From an uncultured Alphaproteobacteria bacterium (GTDB lineage: Bacteria > Pseudomonadota > Alphaproteobacteria > RF32 > CAG-239), in assembly GCA_944391495.1 (NCBI GenBank), contig CALXTU010000001.1:433981-497980 (forward strand): a stretch of 64,000 bases of DNA. The letters run 5' to 3'. Position numbers and translations under genes: made by a program. Position 1 is the stretch's first letter. Each line of letters begins with the position of its first letter. Positions 25,607 through 35,720 of the stretch are shown piece by piece. The notes beneath the pieces were generated by a model that saw only the letters and a program-made list of their open reading frames with translations, made no database searches and was not told the DNA's origin.

Positions 25607-26511
25607 TACCTGAACTGACGGATATAAAGGACAATACGGTTGTCGTGATTGCCGGACCGACGGCTTCGGGAAAATCCGGTCTGGCTTTGGAGGTCGCCAT
25701 CAGGTATAACGGCGTCGTTATTAACGCCGATGCCATGCAGGTCTACCGGAAAATCCCGATTATTACGGCAGCGCCGACGGTGGCTGACAGGCAAAAGGCC
25801 GAGCACCAGTTGTATGAAATTTTTGAACCGGATAAAAACGGTTCGGTAGCCGAGTGGCTGCCGTTGGCCGCGGCGGCGATTAAAGAAGTCTGGCAGCGGA
25901 ACAAGCTGCCGGTTGTTGTCGGCGGAACGGGCTTTTACATCGAAAGCCTGGTCGGCGGGGTTTCGCCGATACCCGAAACGGGATCCGAAACCAAAGAACG
26001 AATTGCCGCGGTTTTGGCCGACGGCGGTACGGCAGGTGCTTATGAGCTGCTGCAAAAAATCGATCCGGCCGGGGCGGCAATGGTCAAGGCAGGAGATACA
26101 ACCAGAGTGAGGCGGGCGCTTGAGATTTTTACGGATACGGGAAAATCAATCGCCGAATGGTTTAAACAGCCTCTGGTGCGTTTGCTGCCTGGCACTGACT
26201 TTCGGATTATTCCCCTGCTGCCGCCGCTGAACGTATTGGAAGACAGATGCTCACAGCGGTTTGACATGATGATGCACGAAGGCGCATTGGAAGAGGTTGA
26301 GGCTCTGCTGCGGCTGGAATTGCCGGACAGTCTGCCGGCAATGAAGGCCATCGGCGTGCCGGAGCTTAAGGATTATCTGTGCGGAAAATGCTCTTTGGAA
26401 GAGGCCGTCGCCGCGGCCAAACTGCATACGCGGCAATATGCCAAACGTCAATTGACGTGGTTTCGCAACCGGCTGCGGAAATTGCCGGCCGAGATTGTTG
26501 CTCCTGATTGA
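25588..26511 (+). CDS. miaA: tRNA dimethylallyltransferase MiaA
   Basis: Adds dimethylallyl to A37 of tRNAs reading UNN codons; MiaB (2.0 kb) then methylthiolates it. The P-loop AGPTASGKSGLA (near residue 21-32), NADAMQVYRKIPIITAAPT, VVGGTGFYIESLVGG and the C-terminal RQYAKRQLTWFRN are all conserved. The length is 307 aa. I start at ATG 25588 inside the ddl 3' end; an earlier in-frame start at 25561 would add nine residues that belong to the ddl overlap. Confidence 0.94.
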   Translation: MSENKLIPELTDIKDNTVVVIAGPTASGKSGLALEVAIRYNGVVINADAMQVYRKIPIITAAPTVADRQKAEHQLYEIFEPDKNGSVAEWLPLAAAAIKEVWQRNKLPVVVGGTGFYIESLVGGVSPIPETGSETKERIAAVLADGGTAGAYELLQKIDPAGAAMVKAGDTTRVRRALEIFTDTGKSIAEWFKQPLVRLLPGTDFRIIPLLPPLNVLEDRCSQRFDMMMHEGALEEVEALLRLELPDSLPAMKAIGVPELKDYLCGKCSLEEAVAAAKLHTRQYAKRQLTWFRNRLRKLPAEIVAPD

Positions 26512-26571
26512 AACTCAATGAAAAATAATCAGCTTTGCCGCGATGTTTTTTGTTGTTAACAAAGCAATTTG

Positions 26572-27681
<1,110 letters not shown>

Positions 27682-27693
27682 AAAGTCAATCTT

Positions 27694-27741
27694 TTGACGA
27701 CGGAGAGCCTGCCTTTTAACGAGCAGGCTTTCCGTCGTCAA
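27694..27741. promoter_or_regulatory. 19-bp hairpin between mreB and mreC
   Basis: TTGACGACGGAGAGCCTGC (27694-27712) pairs with 27723-27741 in a 19-bp stem with one G-U wobble and a 10-nt loop. No T run follows on the plus strand. It is a candidate mRNA stabiliser or partial terminator that lowers mreC relative to mreB. Confidence 0.65.
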
Positions 27742-27763
27742 GAAAAATACGGGAAAGTTTTTT

Positions 27764-28624
27764 ATGAAGCGCCGCAGGAGTTTGTTTTTACACCTTAATC
27801 AGCTTAAACTGCTGGCCAAAAAATTTGCGCTGGTTATTTTGTTTGTGGCATCGTTGATTTTGATGTTACTGAATAAAAATCAGTCATTGATTTTGGATCA
27901 GGCCTCGGGGGCGGCGGTGAAATTTGCGGCGCCGGTCGTTGATGTTCTGGTTGTTCCGGCTAAACTTTTGAGCTATGGATATGATTATTTCAGCGAGTTG
28001 AAACGTATAAAAAGCGATAACAGAATTTTGCGTGCCGAAAATAAAAAGTTGCGACTGCTGCAGGATAAGTATAAGGCTTTGGAAATTGAAAACAAATTGC
28101 TGGCCGAATTGCTGAATTATGTGCCGTTGCCGGCAGCGGATTTTGTTTCGGCGCATGTCGTGGCGGAAGAAAACAATGCTTTTGCCCATTCGATGGTGGC
28201 TTACATCGGCGACAGCGTTGTTGAAAAAGGTGATGTGGTTTTGTCGGACAACGGTGTTATCGGCAGAGTGGACAAGATTGCCGACGCCTATGCCAAAATC
28301 ATTCTGATTACCGATATTAACTCCAAAATTCCGGTTATGGTTGAAAAAACACGGGTCAGAGGCGTATTGTCCGGTGACAATACAATGGTGCCGAAGTTGA
28401 TTTTTGTGCCGCTGGATGCTCAGGTTAATGTCGGTGACAGAATCGTTACTTCGGGGGTATCCGGTGTCTTTCCCGCAGGGCTTCCGGTCGGTCAGGTTGC
28501 GGCTGTTTCTAAAAACGAGATTAAAGTTAAGCCTTTTACGGCACTGGAAAAGCTGGAATATGTCAAGATTGTCAGATATGGTCTGGGCGGTTTGATTAAA
28601 CAGCAGGAAGACGGCAATGAATGA
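27764..28624 (+). CDS. mreC: Rod shape-determining protein MreC
   Basis: A bitopic membrane protein of the elongasome. It is 286 aa: a basic cytosolic N-terminus, one membrane helix (residues 22-44, LVILFVASLILMLL), a coiled coil (about 75-112, LKRIKSDNRILRAENKKLRL) and the MreC beta domain with VSAHVVAEENNAFAHSMVAYIG and GVIGRVDKIADAYAKIILIT. It overlaps mreD by 8 bp. Confidence 0.94.
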   Translation: MKRRRSLFLHLNQLKLLAKKFALVILFVASLILMLLNKNQSLILDQASGAAVKFAAPVVDVLVVPAKLLSYGYDYFSELKRIKSDNRILRAENKKLRLLQDKYKALEIENKLLAELLNYVPLPAADFVSAHVVAEENNAFAHSMVAYIGDSVVEKGDVVLSDNGVIGRVDKIADAYAKIILITDINSKIPVMVEKTRVRGVLSGDNTMVPKLIFVPLDAQVNVGDRIVTSGVSGVFPAGLPVGQVAAVSKNEIKVKPFTALEKLEYVKIVRYGLGGLIKQQEDGNE

Positions 28625-29138
28625 AGATATCAGCGAAAATATCGTTTCTTTTTTGCAGAAAGCGCTGCCGCTGATTTCTTCGGCCGTGATTTTGTTTTTG
28701 GCCTATATTCCGGTCAGTATGCCGATTTTAAACAACGTGCGGCCGGATCTCGGTCTGATTTGTATCTATTTTTGGATATTGCACCGGCCGGACTTGTTTA
28801 ATCTGGTTTCGATTGTTTTACTGGGCTTGTGGGATATGACAATCAGCTCGGCTCTGCCGGGATCAGGTCTGTTTGCCTATCTTACTTTATATGTGTTGCT
28901 TTATAACACACAGCGTTTTTTCAATGCTAAGCCGTTTGTTGTTATTTGGTACGGCTTTATGGCATTATCGTTGGTCGTGTTGCTGATTAAGTGGCTGGTC
29001 GTTTCGATATATTACGGTCAATTTTTGCCGCTGTCGATGCTGATGTTCGGTTATTTGATCGGGGCGGCTCTTTATCCGCTGGTTTCTGCGGTTTTGGCTT
29101 TTATCCAGAACAAGCTTATTCAGGATGAGGGGTTATGA
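28617..29138 (+). CDS. mreD: Rod shape-determining protein MreD
   Basis: A 173-residue integral membrane protein with about five or six helices, acting with MreC, PBP2 and RodA. The family is weakly conserved; here the NVRPDLGLICIYFWILHRPD loop after the first helix and GLWDMTISSALPGSGLF are typical. It overlaps mreC upstream (ATGAATGA) and mrdA downstream (ATGA), so all three are coupled. Confidence 0.9.
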   Translation: MNEDISENIVSFLQKALPLISSAVILFLAYIPVSMPILNNVRPDLGLICIYFWILHRPDLFNLVSIVLLGLWDMTISSALPGSGLFAYLTLYVLLYNTQRFFNAKPFVVIWYGFMALSLVVLLIKWLVVSIYYGQFLPLSMLMFGYLIGAALYPLVSAVLAFIQNKLIQDEGL

Positions 29139-30958
29139 ATCGCGATAACGATAAAGGAAAAGTACTGATTATCCGATCGCTGATCTTGGGCGGTATAGAG
29201 CTTTTTTTGCTGTTTTTGCTTATTTTCAGGCTGTATTATCTGCAGGTTTATCAGGCCGACAGGTATAAGACGCTGGCCGATGAAAACAGAATATCAACCA
29301 GGTTGTTGGTACCGCCGCGGGGAATTATTTATGACCGGCACCAGAATATGCTGGCCGGCAACAGGCAGAATTTTCAGGCCCTGATGGTAGCGGAACAAAC
29401 AACAAATATTGATGATACGTTAAATGCGTTTAAAGAAATTATGCCTCTTGATGAAGAAGAGGAAAAACGTATCAGAAAGGATTTGAAGAAAAACCGCAGT
29501 TTTGTACCGGTTAAAATCAAAGATAATCTGAGTTGGAAAGAGGCCGCGCAGATTTTGCTCAATGCGCCCGATTTACCGGGTGTTATTATTGACGAAGGAT
29601 TGTCAAGATATTATCCTTACGGTGATATCTTTGCCCATGTTATCGGCTATGTGGCGGCTGTTGCCGAAAATGATGTCAAAGATGATCCGCTGTTGGAAGT
29701 GCCCGGATTTAAAATCGGTAAATCGGGGATTGAAAAGCTTTATGAAAAAGAACTGCGCGGCAAGGCCGGTAACCAAAAACTTGAGGTTAATGCCGTCGGT
29801 CGTATTATGAAAGAAATTGAGCGGGAAGACGGTGTTCCCGGCAATAATATCGAGCTGAGCCTTGACGTCAGGTTGCAGAAAAAGGCCTATGAACTTTTGG
29901 GCGAGGAAAGCGGCGCGATTGTCATGATGAATGTCAAGACAGGAGAGATTTTGGCGTTCGCTTCTGCCCCGGCGTTTGATCCCAATTCTTTTACCCACGG
30001 ATTATCGGTCGAGGAATGGAAAGAATTGAACAGTAATGAAAAAAATCCTCTTTTAAATAAGGCCGTGTCCGGTTTGTATTCGCCGGGATCGACATTTAAG
30101 ATGGTTGTCGGGTTGGCGGCTTTGGAAAGCGGGCTGGTTGACCGTCAGAGCCGTTCGTTTTGTGCCGGAAAGATGGTATTGGGCAACCATACATTCCATT
30201 GTTGGAAAGATATCGGCCACGGGTATATTGATATTGTGCAGGCGCTGCAACATTCCTGTGATATTTTCTTCTATGAGACGGCGCAGCAGCTCGGAATCAA
30301 TAAGATCGCGGATATGGCGCGGCGTTTCGGACTGGGAGCCAAGACGGGGATCGGTATAGAAAATGAAAAAAGCGGGTTGATTCCGGATACGGAATGGAAA
30401 CTTAAACAGTTCGGAGAACCATGGCAGCAAGGAGAAAGTATTATTTCCGGTATCGGGCAGGGGTATGTTTTAACAACGCCGTTACAACTGGCGACGATGG
30501 TTTCCCGTATTGCCAACGGCGGTTACGAGGTTTATCCGACGTTTCGCAAAATCAGCGATACGAAGAATTTTTATCCCAAAAGTATGGGGTTGTCGCCGCA
30601 AAATATTGAGATGATTCGTCAGGGAATGTATGATGTCGTGAATACGCCGGGCGGTACGGCTCTGATGGCCAGGTTTAATTTTAACGGCCAGCGGATGGCC
30701 GGAAAAACCGGAACGACGCAGGTTAGGCGCATCAGTATGAAAGAACGGCAGACCGGGGTATTGAAACAGGACGAGCTGCCTTGGAAGTATCGTAACCACG
30801 CGTTGTTTGTCGGGTTTGCTCCGCATGATAATCCGAAATACGGGGTTGCGGTGTTGGTTGAGCACGGCGGATCGGGATCGTCGGTATCGGCGCCGATGGG
30901 CGGTAAGATGCTGCTGGAGGCTTTAAAATTGGATGCAACGGATAAACCGGTGGATTAG
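29135..30958 (+). CDS. mrdA: Penicillin-binding protein 2 (peptidoglycan transpeptidase)
   Basis: The class B PBP of the elongasome. It is 607 aa, with one membrane helix (residues 13-34), a pedestal domain containing RLLVPPRGIIYDRHQNMLA, and the transpeptidase domain. The catalytic motifs are SxxK in YSPGSTFKMV, SxD in QHSCDIFFYE, and KTG in MAGKTGTTQVRR. It overlaps mreD by 4 bp; its polymerase partner rodA follows 3 bp after the stop. Confidence 0.96.
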   Translation: MNRDNDKGKVLIIRSLILGGIELFLLFLLIFRLYYLQVYQADRYKTLADENRISTRLLVPPRGIIYDRHQNMLAGNRQNFQALMVAEQTTNIDDTLNAFKEIMPLDEEEEKRIRKDLKKNRSFVPVKIKDNLSWKEAAQILLNAPDLPGVIIDEGLSRYYPYGDIFAHVIGYVAAVAENDVKDDPLLEVPGFKIGKSGIEKLYEKELRGKAGNQKLEVNAVGRIMKEIEREDGVPGNNIELSLDVRLQKKAYELLGEESGAIVMMNVKTGEILAFASAPAFDPNSFTHGLSVEEWKELNSNEKNPLLNKAVSGLYSPGSTFKMVVGLAALESGLVDRQSRSFCAGKMVLGNHTFHCWKDIGHGYIDIVQALQHSCDIFFYETAQQLGINKIADMARRFGLGAKTGIGIENEKSGLIPDTEWKLKQFGEPWQQGESIISGIGQGYVLTTPLQLATMVSRIANGGYEVYPTFRKISDTKNFYPKSMGLSPQNIEMIRQGMYDVVNTPGGTALMARFNFNGQRMAGKTGTTQVRRISMKERQTGVLKQDELPWKYRNHALFVGFAPHDNPKYGVAVLVEHGGSGSSVSAPMGGKMLLEALKLDATDKPVD

Positions 30959-30961
30959 AAA

Positions 30962-32101
30962 ATGTATAAGGCGTATGAAACAGGTTTTCGTAATCAAACT
31001 CTGAGTTTCAGAGAAAAATTTTGGGGCATAAGTTTTTCTTATGTGCTGCTGATTATGATTTTGGCGGTCATCGGGGTGGTTATGCTTTATTCCGCGGCCA
31101 ACGGCAGTTGGCAGCCGTGGGCCTGGCGGCAGCTTATGCGGTTCGGGTTGGGGTTTGGCGTCATGTTGGTTGTGGCGTTTATGGACGTGCGGATTTTTTT
31201 AAGATATGCTTATTTATTTTATTTCGGCGTATTGGCACTTTTGATTTTGGTTGAGATCGGCGGGCATATCGGTATGGGGGCGCAAAGATGGATTAATCTC
31301 GGTTTTATGAAACTTCAGCCCTCGGAATTGATGAAAATCGCTTTGGTTTTGGCCTTGGCTCGTTATTTTAACTCAATACCTTTGCAGAGTATTGAAAGCA
31401 TTAAGGGACTGCTTTTTCCGCTGGCACTGGTGATTATGCCGGTGTTTCTGGTCATGATACAGCCTGATCTCGGGACGGCACTGATGCTTTTGTTCAATGC
31501 GGGAGCCATATTTTTTGCCGTGGGGGTGCAGTTATGGAAGTTCGGGGTGGTGTTGCTCGGCGGTATAGTTTGTCTGCCGATTGCCTGGCATTTTCTGCAC
31601 ACCTATCAAAAGAACAGAGTTTTGACATTTCTTGATCCGGAGCGGGATCCTTTGGGAGCCGGCTACCATATTATACAGTCAAAAATTGCGCTGGGATCCG
31701 GCGGCGTGTTCGGCAAGGGATTTTTAAACGGAACTCAGAGCCATTTAAACTTTTTGCCGGAAAAACATACCGATTTTATTTTTACGATGTTGTCGGAAGA
31801 ATTTGGTATGATCGGTGCGGCTTTGGTTATTTTAATTAATTTTTTAATTATTGCTTACAGCTTTGTATTTGCGTTGCGCAGCGCCAGTTATTTCGGAAAG
31901 CTTACGGCCATCGGTCTGGCAACCAACTATTTTCTTTATGTCATGATCAATATTGCCATGGTACTCGGCCTTTTGCCGGTTGTCGGAATACCGCTGCCGT
32001 TGATTTCTTACGGCGGAACGGTTTTGCTTTCGGTAATGACCGGGTTCGGTATTATTCTGGCGGTTAATACCAACCGAAATATTAATATCGGAAAGGACTA
32101 G
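30962..32101 (+). CDS. rodA: Rod shape-determining SEDS glycosyltransferase RodA
   Basis: The SEDS peptidoglycan polymerase that works with PBP2. It is 379 aa with ten membrane helices. It has KLQPSELMKIALVLALARYF, IQPDLGTALML, FLDPERDPLGAGYHIIQSKI, GKGFLNGTQSHLNFLPEKHT (with the catalytic acid region just before, and the conserved TDFIFTMLSEEFG after) and LPVVGIPLPLISYGGT near the end. It closes the mre/mrd operon. Confidence 0.96.
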   Translation: MYKAYETGFRNQTLSFREKFWGISFSYVLLIMILAVIGVVMLYSAANGSWQPWAWRQLMRFGLGFGVMLVVAFMDVRIFLRYAYLFYFGVLALLILVEIGGHIGMGAQRWINLGFMKLQPSELMKIALVLALARYFNSIPLQSIESIKGLLFPLALVIMPVFLVMIQPDLGTALMLLFNAGAIFFAVGVQLWKFGVVLLGGIVCLPIAWHFLHTYQKNRVLTFLDPERDPLGAGYHIIQSKIALGSGGVFGKGFLNGTQSHLNFLPEKHTDFIFTMLSEEFGMIGAALVILINFLIIAYSFVFALRSASYFGKLTAIGLATNYFLYVMINIAMVLGLLPVVGIPLPLISYGGTVLLSVMTGFGIILAVNTNRNINIGKD

Positions 32102-32187
32102 AAATAGGAAAACAGCAGATATTTGCTTGCTTTTGTCGTTGAATAGAGTTTAAAATAAGCAAAAGTGAAAAGTTGTGATGCGGGAAA

Positions 32188-33465
32188 ATGGTCGGATATA
32201 GTAAGTTTGAAACGGAAAAATATCTTTTGGAAACATTGGATCGGATTGAACGCAGTAAATCCGAATACAGAGTGCTTTATGTTAATGTTTCAAAATTGAA
32301 GCCTAAAAATCGTCATCCCAGGTTTGTCAAGATTATTGCCCATTTGTTTGATGATCTGGTCGCTATTGCCGGCGGGACAATGTTTGTTCTGGCAAACGGC
32401 GATTTTGCCATTTTGGGCAAAACCATTACCGAAAAAGTTGTTGCGGAAGCGGTTGATAAACTGCGGCGCGGTTTGATTACCGATCCTATCTGGACCGCTC
32501 ATAGTTACAGTGAGTTTACGCATTTGTTTGAGCCCGACGAATTTGATCTGCTGCGTAAACGTATAGAGGAGCAGATGCTGGAAAATACGACATCGGACGC
32601 TTTTTCATATCGTTATCCGGTAGATGCGGGGCAAATTGATGCGGTCAGAAGTCACTTGGATGAAATAAATATTGTTGACTTGATTAAGCATCAGAGTGTT
32701 TTGCGACTTGAGAGTTCCAGCAGCTTTAAGCTGGTTTTTGAGGAGTTCTTTGTTGCGGTTAAAGATTTGAGCAAACGTTTTGATCCTAATATTGACTTGA
32801 CGGGAAACAAATGGCTCTTTTTGTATCTGACGCAGACACTTGATAAAAAAACAATGTATTCGTTTATGTTTTCCGATATTCGGAACAAACCGGAAAAGGT
32901 GAGTCTGAATCTTAATTTGTCGACCATCTTTTTGCCGGAGTTTGAAGATTTTTCCAAATATCTGGCGGAAGGCGGACAAAAAATCGTGGCTGAAGTTCAG
33001 GTGATGGATATTTTGAATAATCTGGCGGCATATTTTGACGCGAAGGAACTTTTACATCAGCACGGGCATGAAATTTTGATTGATGCGGCAAATATTGAAA
33101 TGCTGCAGGCTCTTAATATCAAGAGACTTGAAGCTGATTATATCAAAATATTCTGGCATGCCCTGATGGAAGAATATGATGACAAGGATGGTGAAATCAG
33201 GCGAATGCTGGATGATATCGGGTCGGAAAAACTTATTTTGGCCAAATGTCTGGACGATAAGGCTATTCGCTGGGGAATTCACAACGGTATAAGGTCTTTT
33301 CAGGGGCCATATATTGATGCTTTGGAAGTGGCATTGATTCGGGCACAATGTCCGGAAGGTAAAATATGTTCGGCGGCAGAATGTCTGAAACGTCGCAGAC
33401 AGATAGCCGGCAGTATTCGCAATGAATGCCGTCATAAAGATTTTTTGGAAAGAAAACCGGGGTAG
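32188..33465 (+). CDS. Degenerate EAL-domain-like protein, copy 1
   Basis: A 425-residue cytosolic protein. The N-terminal 150 residues show a weak GGDEF/receiver-like pattern without GGDEF. Residues about 190-385 follow the EAL fold: VSLNLNLSTIFL (normally NxS), IVAEVQVMDIL (normally ExTE), ILIDAANIEMLQAL (normally DDFGTG), YIKIFW (normally IKID) and RSFQGPYIDAL (normally QGY). The EAL motif itself and most metal ligands are missing, so it should not hydrolyse c-di-GMP; it may bind a nucleotide or act as a protein adaptor. A cysteine-containing tail (CPEGKICSAAEC) is present. A paralogue follows 3 bp later. Confidence 0.65.
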   Translation: MVGYSKFETEKYLLETLDRIERSKSEYRVLYVNVSKLKPKNRHPRFVKIIAHLFDDLVAIAGGTMFVLANGDFAILGKTITEKVVAEAVDKLRRGLITDPIWTAHSYSEFTHLFEPDEFDLLRKRIEEQMLENTTSDAFSYRYPVDAGQIDAVRSHLDEINIVDLIKHQSVLRLESSSSFKLVFEEFFVAVKDLSKRFDPNIDLTGNKWLFLYLTQTLDKKTMYSFMFSDIRNKPEKVSLNLNLSTIFLPEFEDFSKYLAEGGQKIVAEVQVMDILNNLAAYFDAKELLHQHGHEILIDAANIEMLQALNIKRLEADYIKIFWHALMEEYDDKDGEIRRMLDDIGSEKLILAKCLDDKAIRWGIHNGIRSFQGPYIDALEVALIRAQCPEGKICSAAECLKRRRQIAGSIRNECRHKDFLERKPG

Positions 33466-33468
33466 GCT

Positions 33469-34698
33469 ATGGTGGCAGAGGCACAGGTGCAGGAAGTTAA
33501 GGCTGAAAATGGTATTTTTGAATACCTTAATAAGTTTTGCCATAATCGTGCGGATTTTGCCGCGGCGTATATTAATATGCACAAATTAGCAGAATCGGTA
33601 CGGTCGGCGCAAAACAAGAAGGCAGCGGCAGATGCTTTTTTGCCGCTGATACGCAGTGGGTACAGCAAGCTTTTTATGCTGCCGAATGATGACATTTTGG
33701 TTATTTTTGATAAAAAACTCCGAGATGAAGCAGATTCCAGCCTGATACGGGTGCGCTTTCTGTTGCATGAAGATGCTGCGGTCAGACAGGCCGACAGCCT
33801 TGAAAGTGCTGGAGTTGTCGTGTTTTATGATTTGGGGCGGGAAGAGGTCGATTTTTCCAAAAAGGTGGTGGCAGCTTGTCATAAATCGGAAAAGCCGGCA
33901 GCTTTGGTTGAAACTCGTCGTAGTTCTTTTTTTAATACCAGTAATCGATCTTTCCGCAGAGAGTTGACGGCAGAAATGCTGGCAAAAGTGCAAAAGATTA
34001 TTTCGGTAGCCGATTTTTCGAGTTTTATACGTCGGCAGGCTATTTGCGCGGTTATCGGCAAATCGGCGCCGCAAAGGGTTTTTGAAGAGGTTTTTGTTTC
34101 AATACCGGATATGAGGGATTCTCTGTTGCCTGATGTTGATATTACGGCGAATCCGTGGTTGTTTTTAGCTTTGACCGAAACACTGGATAAGAGGGTCTTG
34201 GAGATTATTTCCCGTCATGACGATGGTTCTTTAATAGGTAATTTCAGTGTCAATATTAATGTATCGACGATTTTATCCGATGATTTCCAGCGTTTTGATG
34301 ACAGTATCAACGGCTCAATGAGGCAGAGTATTATTCTGGAATTGCAGTTGGTTGATATATTCAGCGATATTCGGTCGTTTATTTTGGCTAAAACTTTTGC
34401 CAAGGCCAGAGGATATAAAATTTGTATCGACGGGATTACGGTTGACAAACTTAAATATCTTAACCGCACGAATCTTGACTGCGATTTGATAAAAATTGTA
34501 TGGCATCCGTCTTTTGTTGAAGTGATAAATGAAGACAAACATTTTATGGATTATATGAACAAGGCGGAAAGAGCCAAAATCATTCTCTGTCGCATTGATG
34601 AAGCCAATGCAATAGAGATAGGAAATTCGCTCGGAATTAACCTTTATCAGGGGCGCTATGTTCAGAGGCTGTTAAATGCCTCGTTATCAAAACGTTAG
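33469..34698 (+). CDS. Degenerate EAL-domain-like protein, copy 2
   Basis: A 409-residue paralogue of the gene just before it. Shared landmarks are VFEEVFVSIPDMRDSLLPDV, WLFLALTETLDKR, FSVNINVSTIL, IILELQLVDIF, ICIDGITVDKLKYL, DLIKIVWHPSF and INLYQGRYVQRLL. The two have clearly diverged, so the duplication is not recent. As in copy 1, EAL, DDFG and KxD catalytic residues are absent. The tight 3-bp spacing means they are made together and may heterodimerise. A link to motility or to the rod operon upstream is possible but not shown. The stop overlaps the minus-strand small gene by 4 bp. Confidence 0.65.
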   Translation: MVAEAQVQEVKAENGIFEYLNKFCHNRADFAAAYINMHKLAESVRSAQNKKAAADAFLPLIRSGYSKLFMLPNDDILVIFDKKLRDEADSSLIRVRFLLHEDAAVRQADSLESAGVVVFYDLGREEVDFSKKVVAACHKSEKPAALVETRRSSFFNTSNRSFRRELTAEMLAKVQKIISVADFSSFIRRQAICAVIGKSAPQRVFEEVFVSIPDMRDSLLPDVDITANPWLFLALTETLDKRVLEIISRHDDGSLIGNFSVNINVSTILSDDFQRFDDSINGSMRQSIILELQLVDIFSDIRSFILAKTFAKARGYKICIDGITVDKLKYLNRTNLDCDLIKIVWHPSFVEVINEDKHFMDYMNKAERAKIILCRIDEANAIEIGNSLGINLYQGRYVQRLLNASLSKR

Positions 34699-34874
34699 CT
34701 GGCATAAGTGCTTCGACGCAGCAAACGATCTTTCTGGCTGAGGTTTTCTTTTTTTATTTTTTCTATTCTGACCATGTTCTTCCAGATATATTTTTGCTCT
34801 TCGGCAAAACATGTTTCCAGCTTAACCTGCTCACTAAACCGGATATTTCTTTTGTTCAGGTCCGAATATTTCAT
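34695..34874 (-). CDS. Hypothetical small basic protein, 59 aa
   Basis: MKYSDLNKRNIRFSEQVKLE... is a basic, helical protein rich in Lys, Glu and Arg (KNMVRIEKIKKENLSQKDRL). No domain is recognised. AAAGGAGG 10 nt before the ATG is one of the best ribosome binding sites in the window. A longer frame to 34961 is an artefact of the leader. Confidence 0.6.
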   Translation of the reverse strand: MKYSDLNKRNIRFSEQVKLETCFAEEQKYIWKNMVRIEKIKKENLSQKDRLLRRSTYAS

Positions 34875-34968
34875 CAATGTAAATCCTCCTTTATGATATT
34901 GGTGGACTACGGATATATAATATAGCATAATTTGGTTTAAAAATCCAGTAAAAAGAATCAATTATCTC

Positions 34969-34996
34969 TTGAAAAGCGATAAAAAATTTTTAAAAT
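34969..34996 (+). promoter_or_regulatory. Predicted promoter for secreted nitroreductase
   Basis: TTGAAA (34969-34974), 16-nt spacer, TAAAAT (34991-34996), about 37 nt before the ATG at 35033, which has AAAGGAG. The region is very A/T-rich, so chance matches are likely. Confidence 0.4.
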
Positions 34997-35032
34997 ATTT
35001 TTAGTCGATAAAGAGACGGAAAGGAGAAATTT

Positions 35033-35635
35033 ATGTTGAAAAAGTTTGTTGCCATTATGTTGGCCGTAGCGGCTTTACCGGCGATTGCCGCGGAAGAATC
35101 AATCTCACTGCCGGAGCCGGAATTGCAGGGAGGCAAGCCTTTAATGGAGGCGATTACGGCGCGTAAAACCTCCAGGGAATTCAGCGCCAAAAGAATCGAA
35201 CCACAGGATTTGAGCAATATTTTGTATGCGGCATGGGGAATTTCGCATGATGACAAAAGAACGATACCGACAGCGCGTAATCTGCAAAAGATGAATGTTT
35301 ATGCGGTTGTGGACGGCGGTATCTGGCGGTATGACGGCAAGCAGAATATCCTGATCAGAACGGGAGAGGCTGAGGATATTATACCAGCTTTGGCCAAGCA
35401 GGATTTTGTCTTGGAAGCGCCGCTGACACTGATTTTTACCGGAGAACCTGATGATCATGACTATATGGCAATGCATGCCGGATCAGCGTATCAGAATGTT
35501 GCATTATATTGTGCATCAAGGGGTTTGAATAATGTGGTGCGCGGCTTGATTGATTATGAAAAGGCCGACGAAGTTTTGGGTCTGGAAGGTGAGAAAGTGA
35601 TTATTACCCAGACAATCGGCTGGCCGTATATGTAA
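35033..35635 (+). CDS. Exported nitroreductase-family protein
   Basis: A 200-residue protein with a signal peptide (MLKKFVAIMLAVAALPAIAA, cleavage near residue 20). The nitroreductase fold follows: MEAITARKTSREFSAKRIEP (FMN phosphate contacts at R-x-S-R), LSNILYAAWGISHD, RTIPTARNLQKMNVYAV, and GSAYQNVALYCASRGLNNVV. This SagB-like or short nitroreductase type binds FMN; export is unusual and suggests a periplasmic reductase. The substrate is unknown. Single gene with terminator. Confidence 0.85.
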   Translation: MLKKFVAIMLAVAALPAIAAEESISLPEPELQGGKPLMEAITARKTSREFSAKRIEPQDLSNILYAAWGISHDDKRTIPTARNLQKMNVYAVVDGGIWRYDGKQNILIRTGEAEDIIPALAKQDFVLEAPLTLIFTGEPDDHDYMAMHAGSAYQNVALYCASRGLNNVVRGLIDYEKADEVLGLEGEKVIITQTIGWPYM

Positions 35636-35640
35636 GAAAA

Positions 35641-35670
35641 AAACACCGCCTTTCAAAAAGCGGTGTTTTT
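35641..35670 (+). terminator. Rho-independent terminator
   Basis: AAACACCGC (35641-35649) / GCGGTGTTT (35660-35668) with a 10-nt loop, in a T-rich 3' context. It terminates the nitroreductase gene. Confidence 0.85.
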
Positions 35671-35720
35671 TGTAACAAGAAAACTACCGGCTAGGCCGGC
35701 GGGTTGCTTTTTATCGGTGA

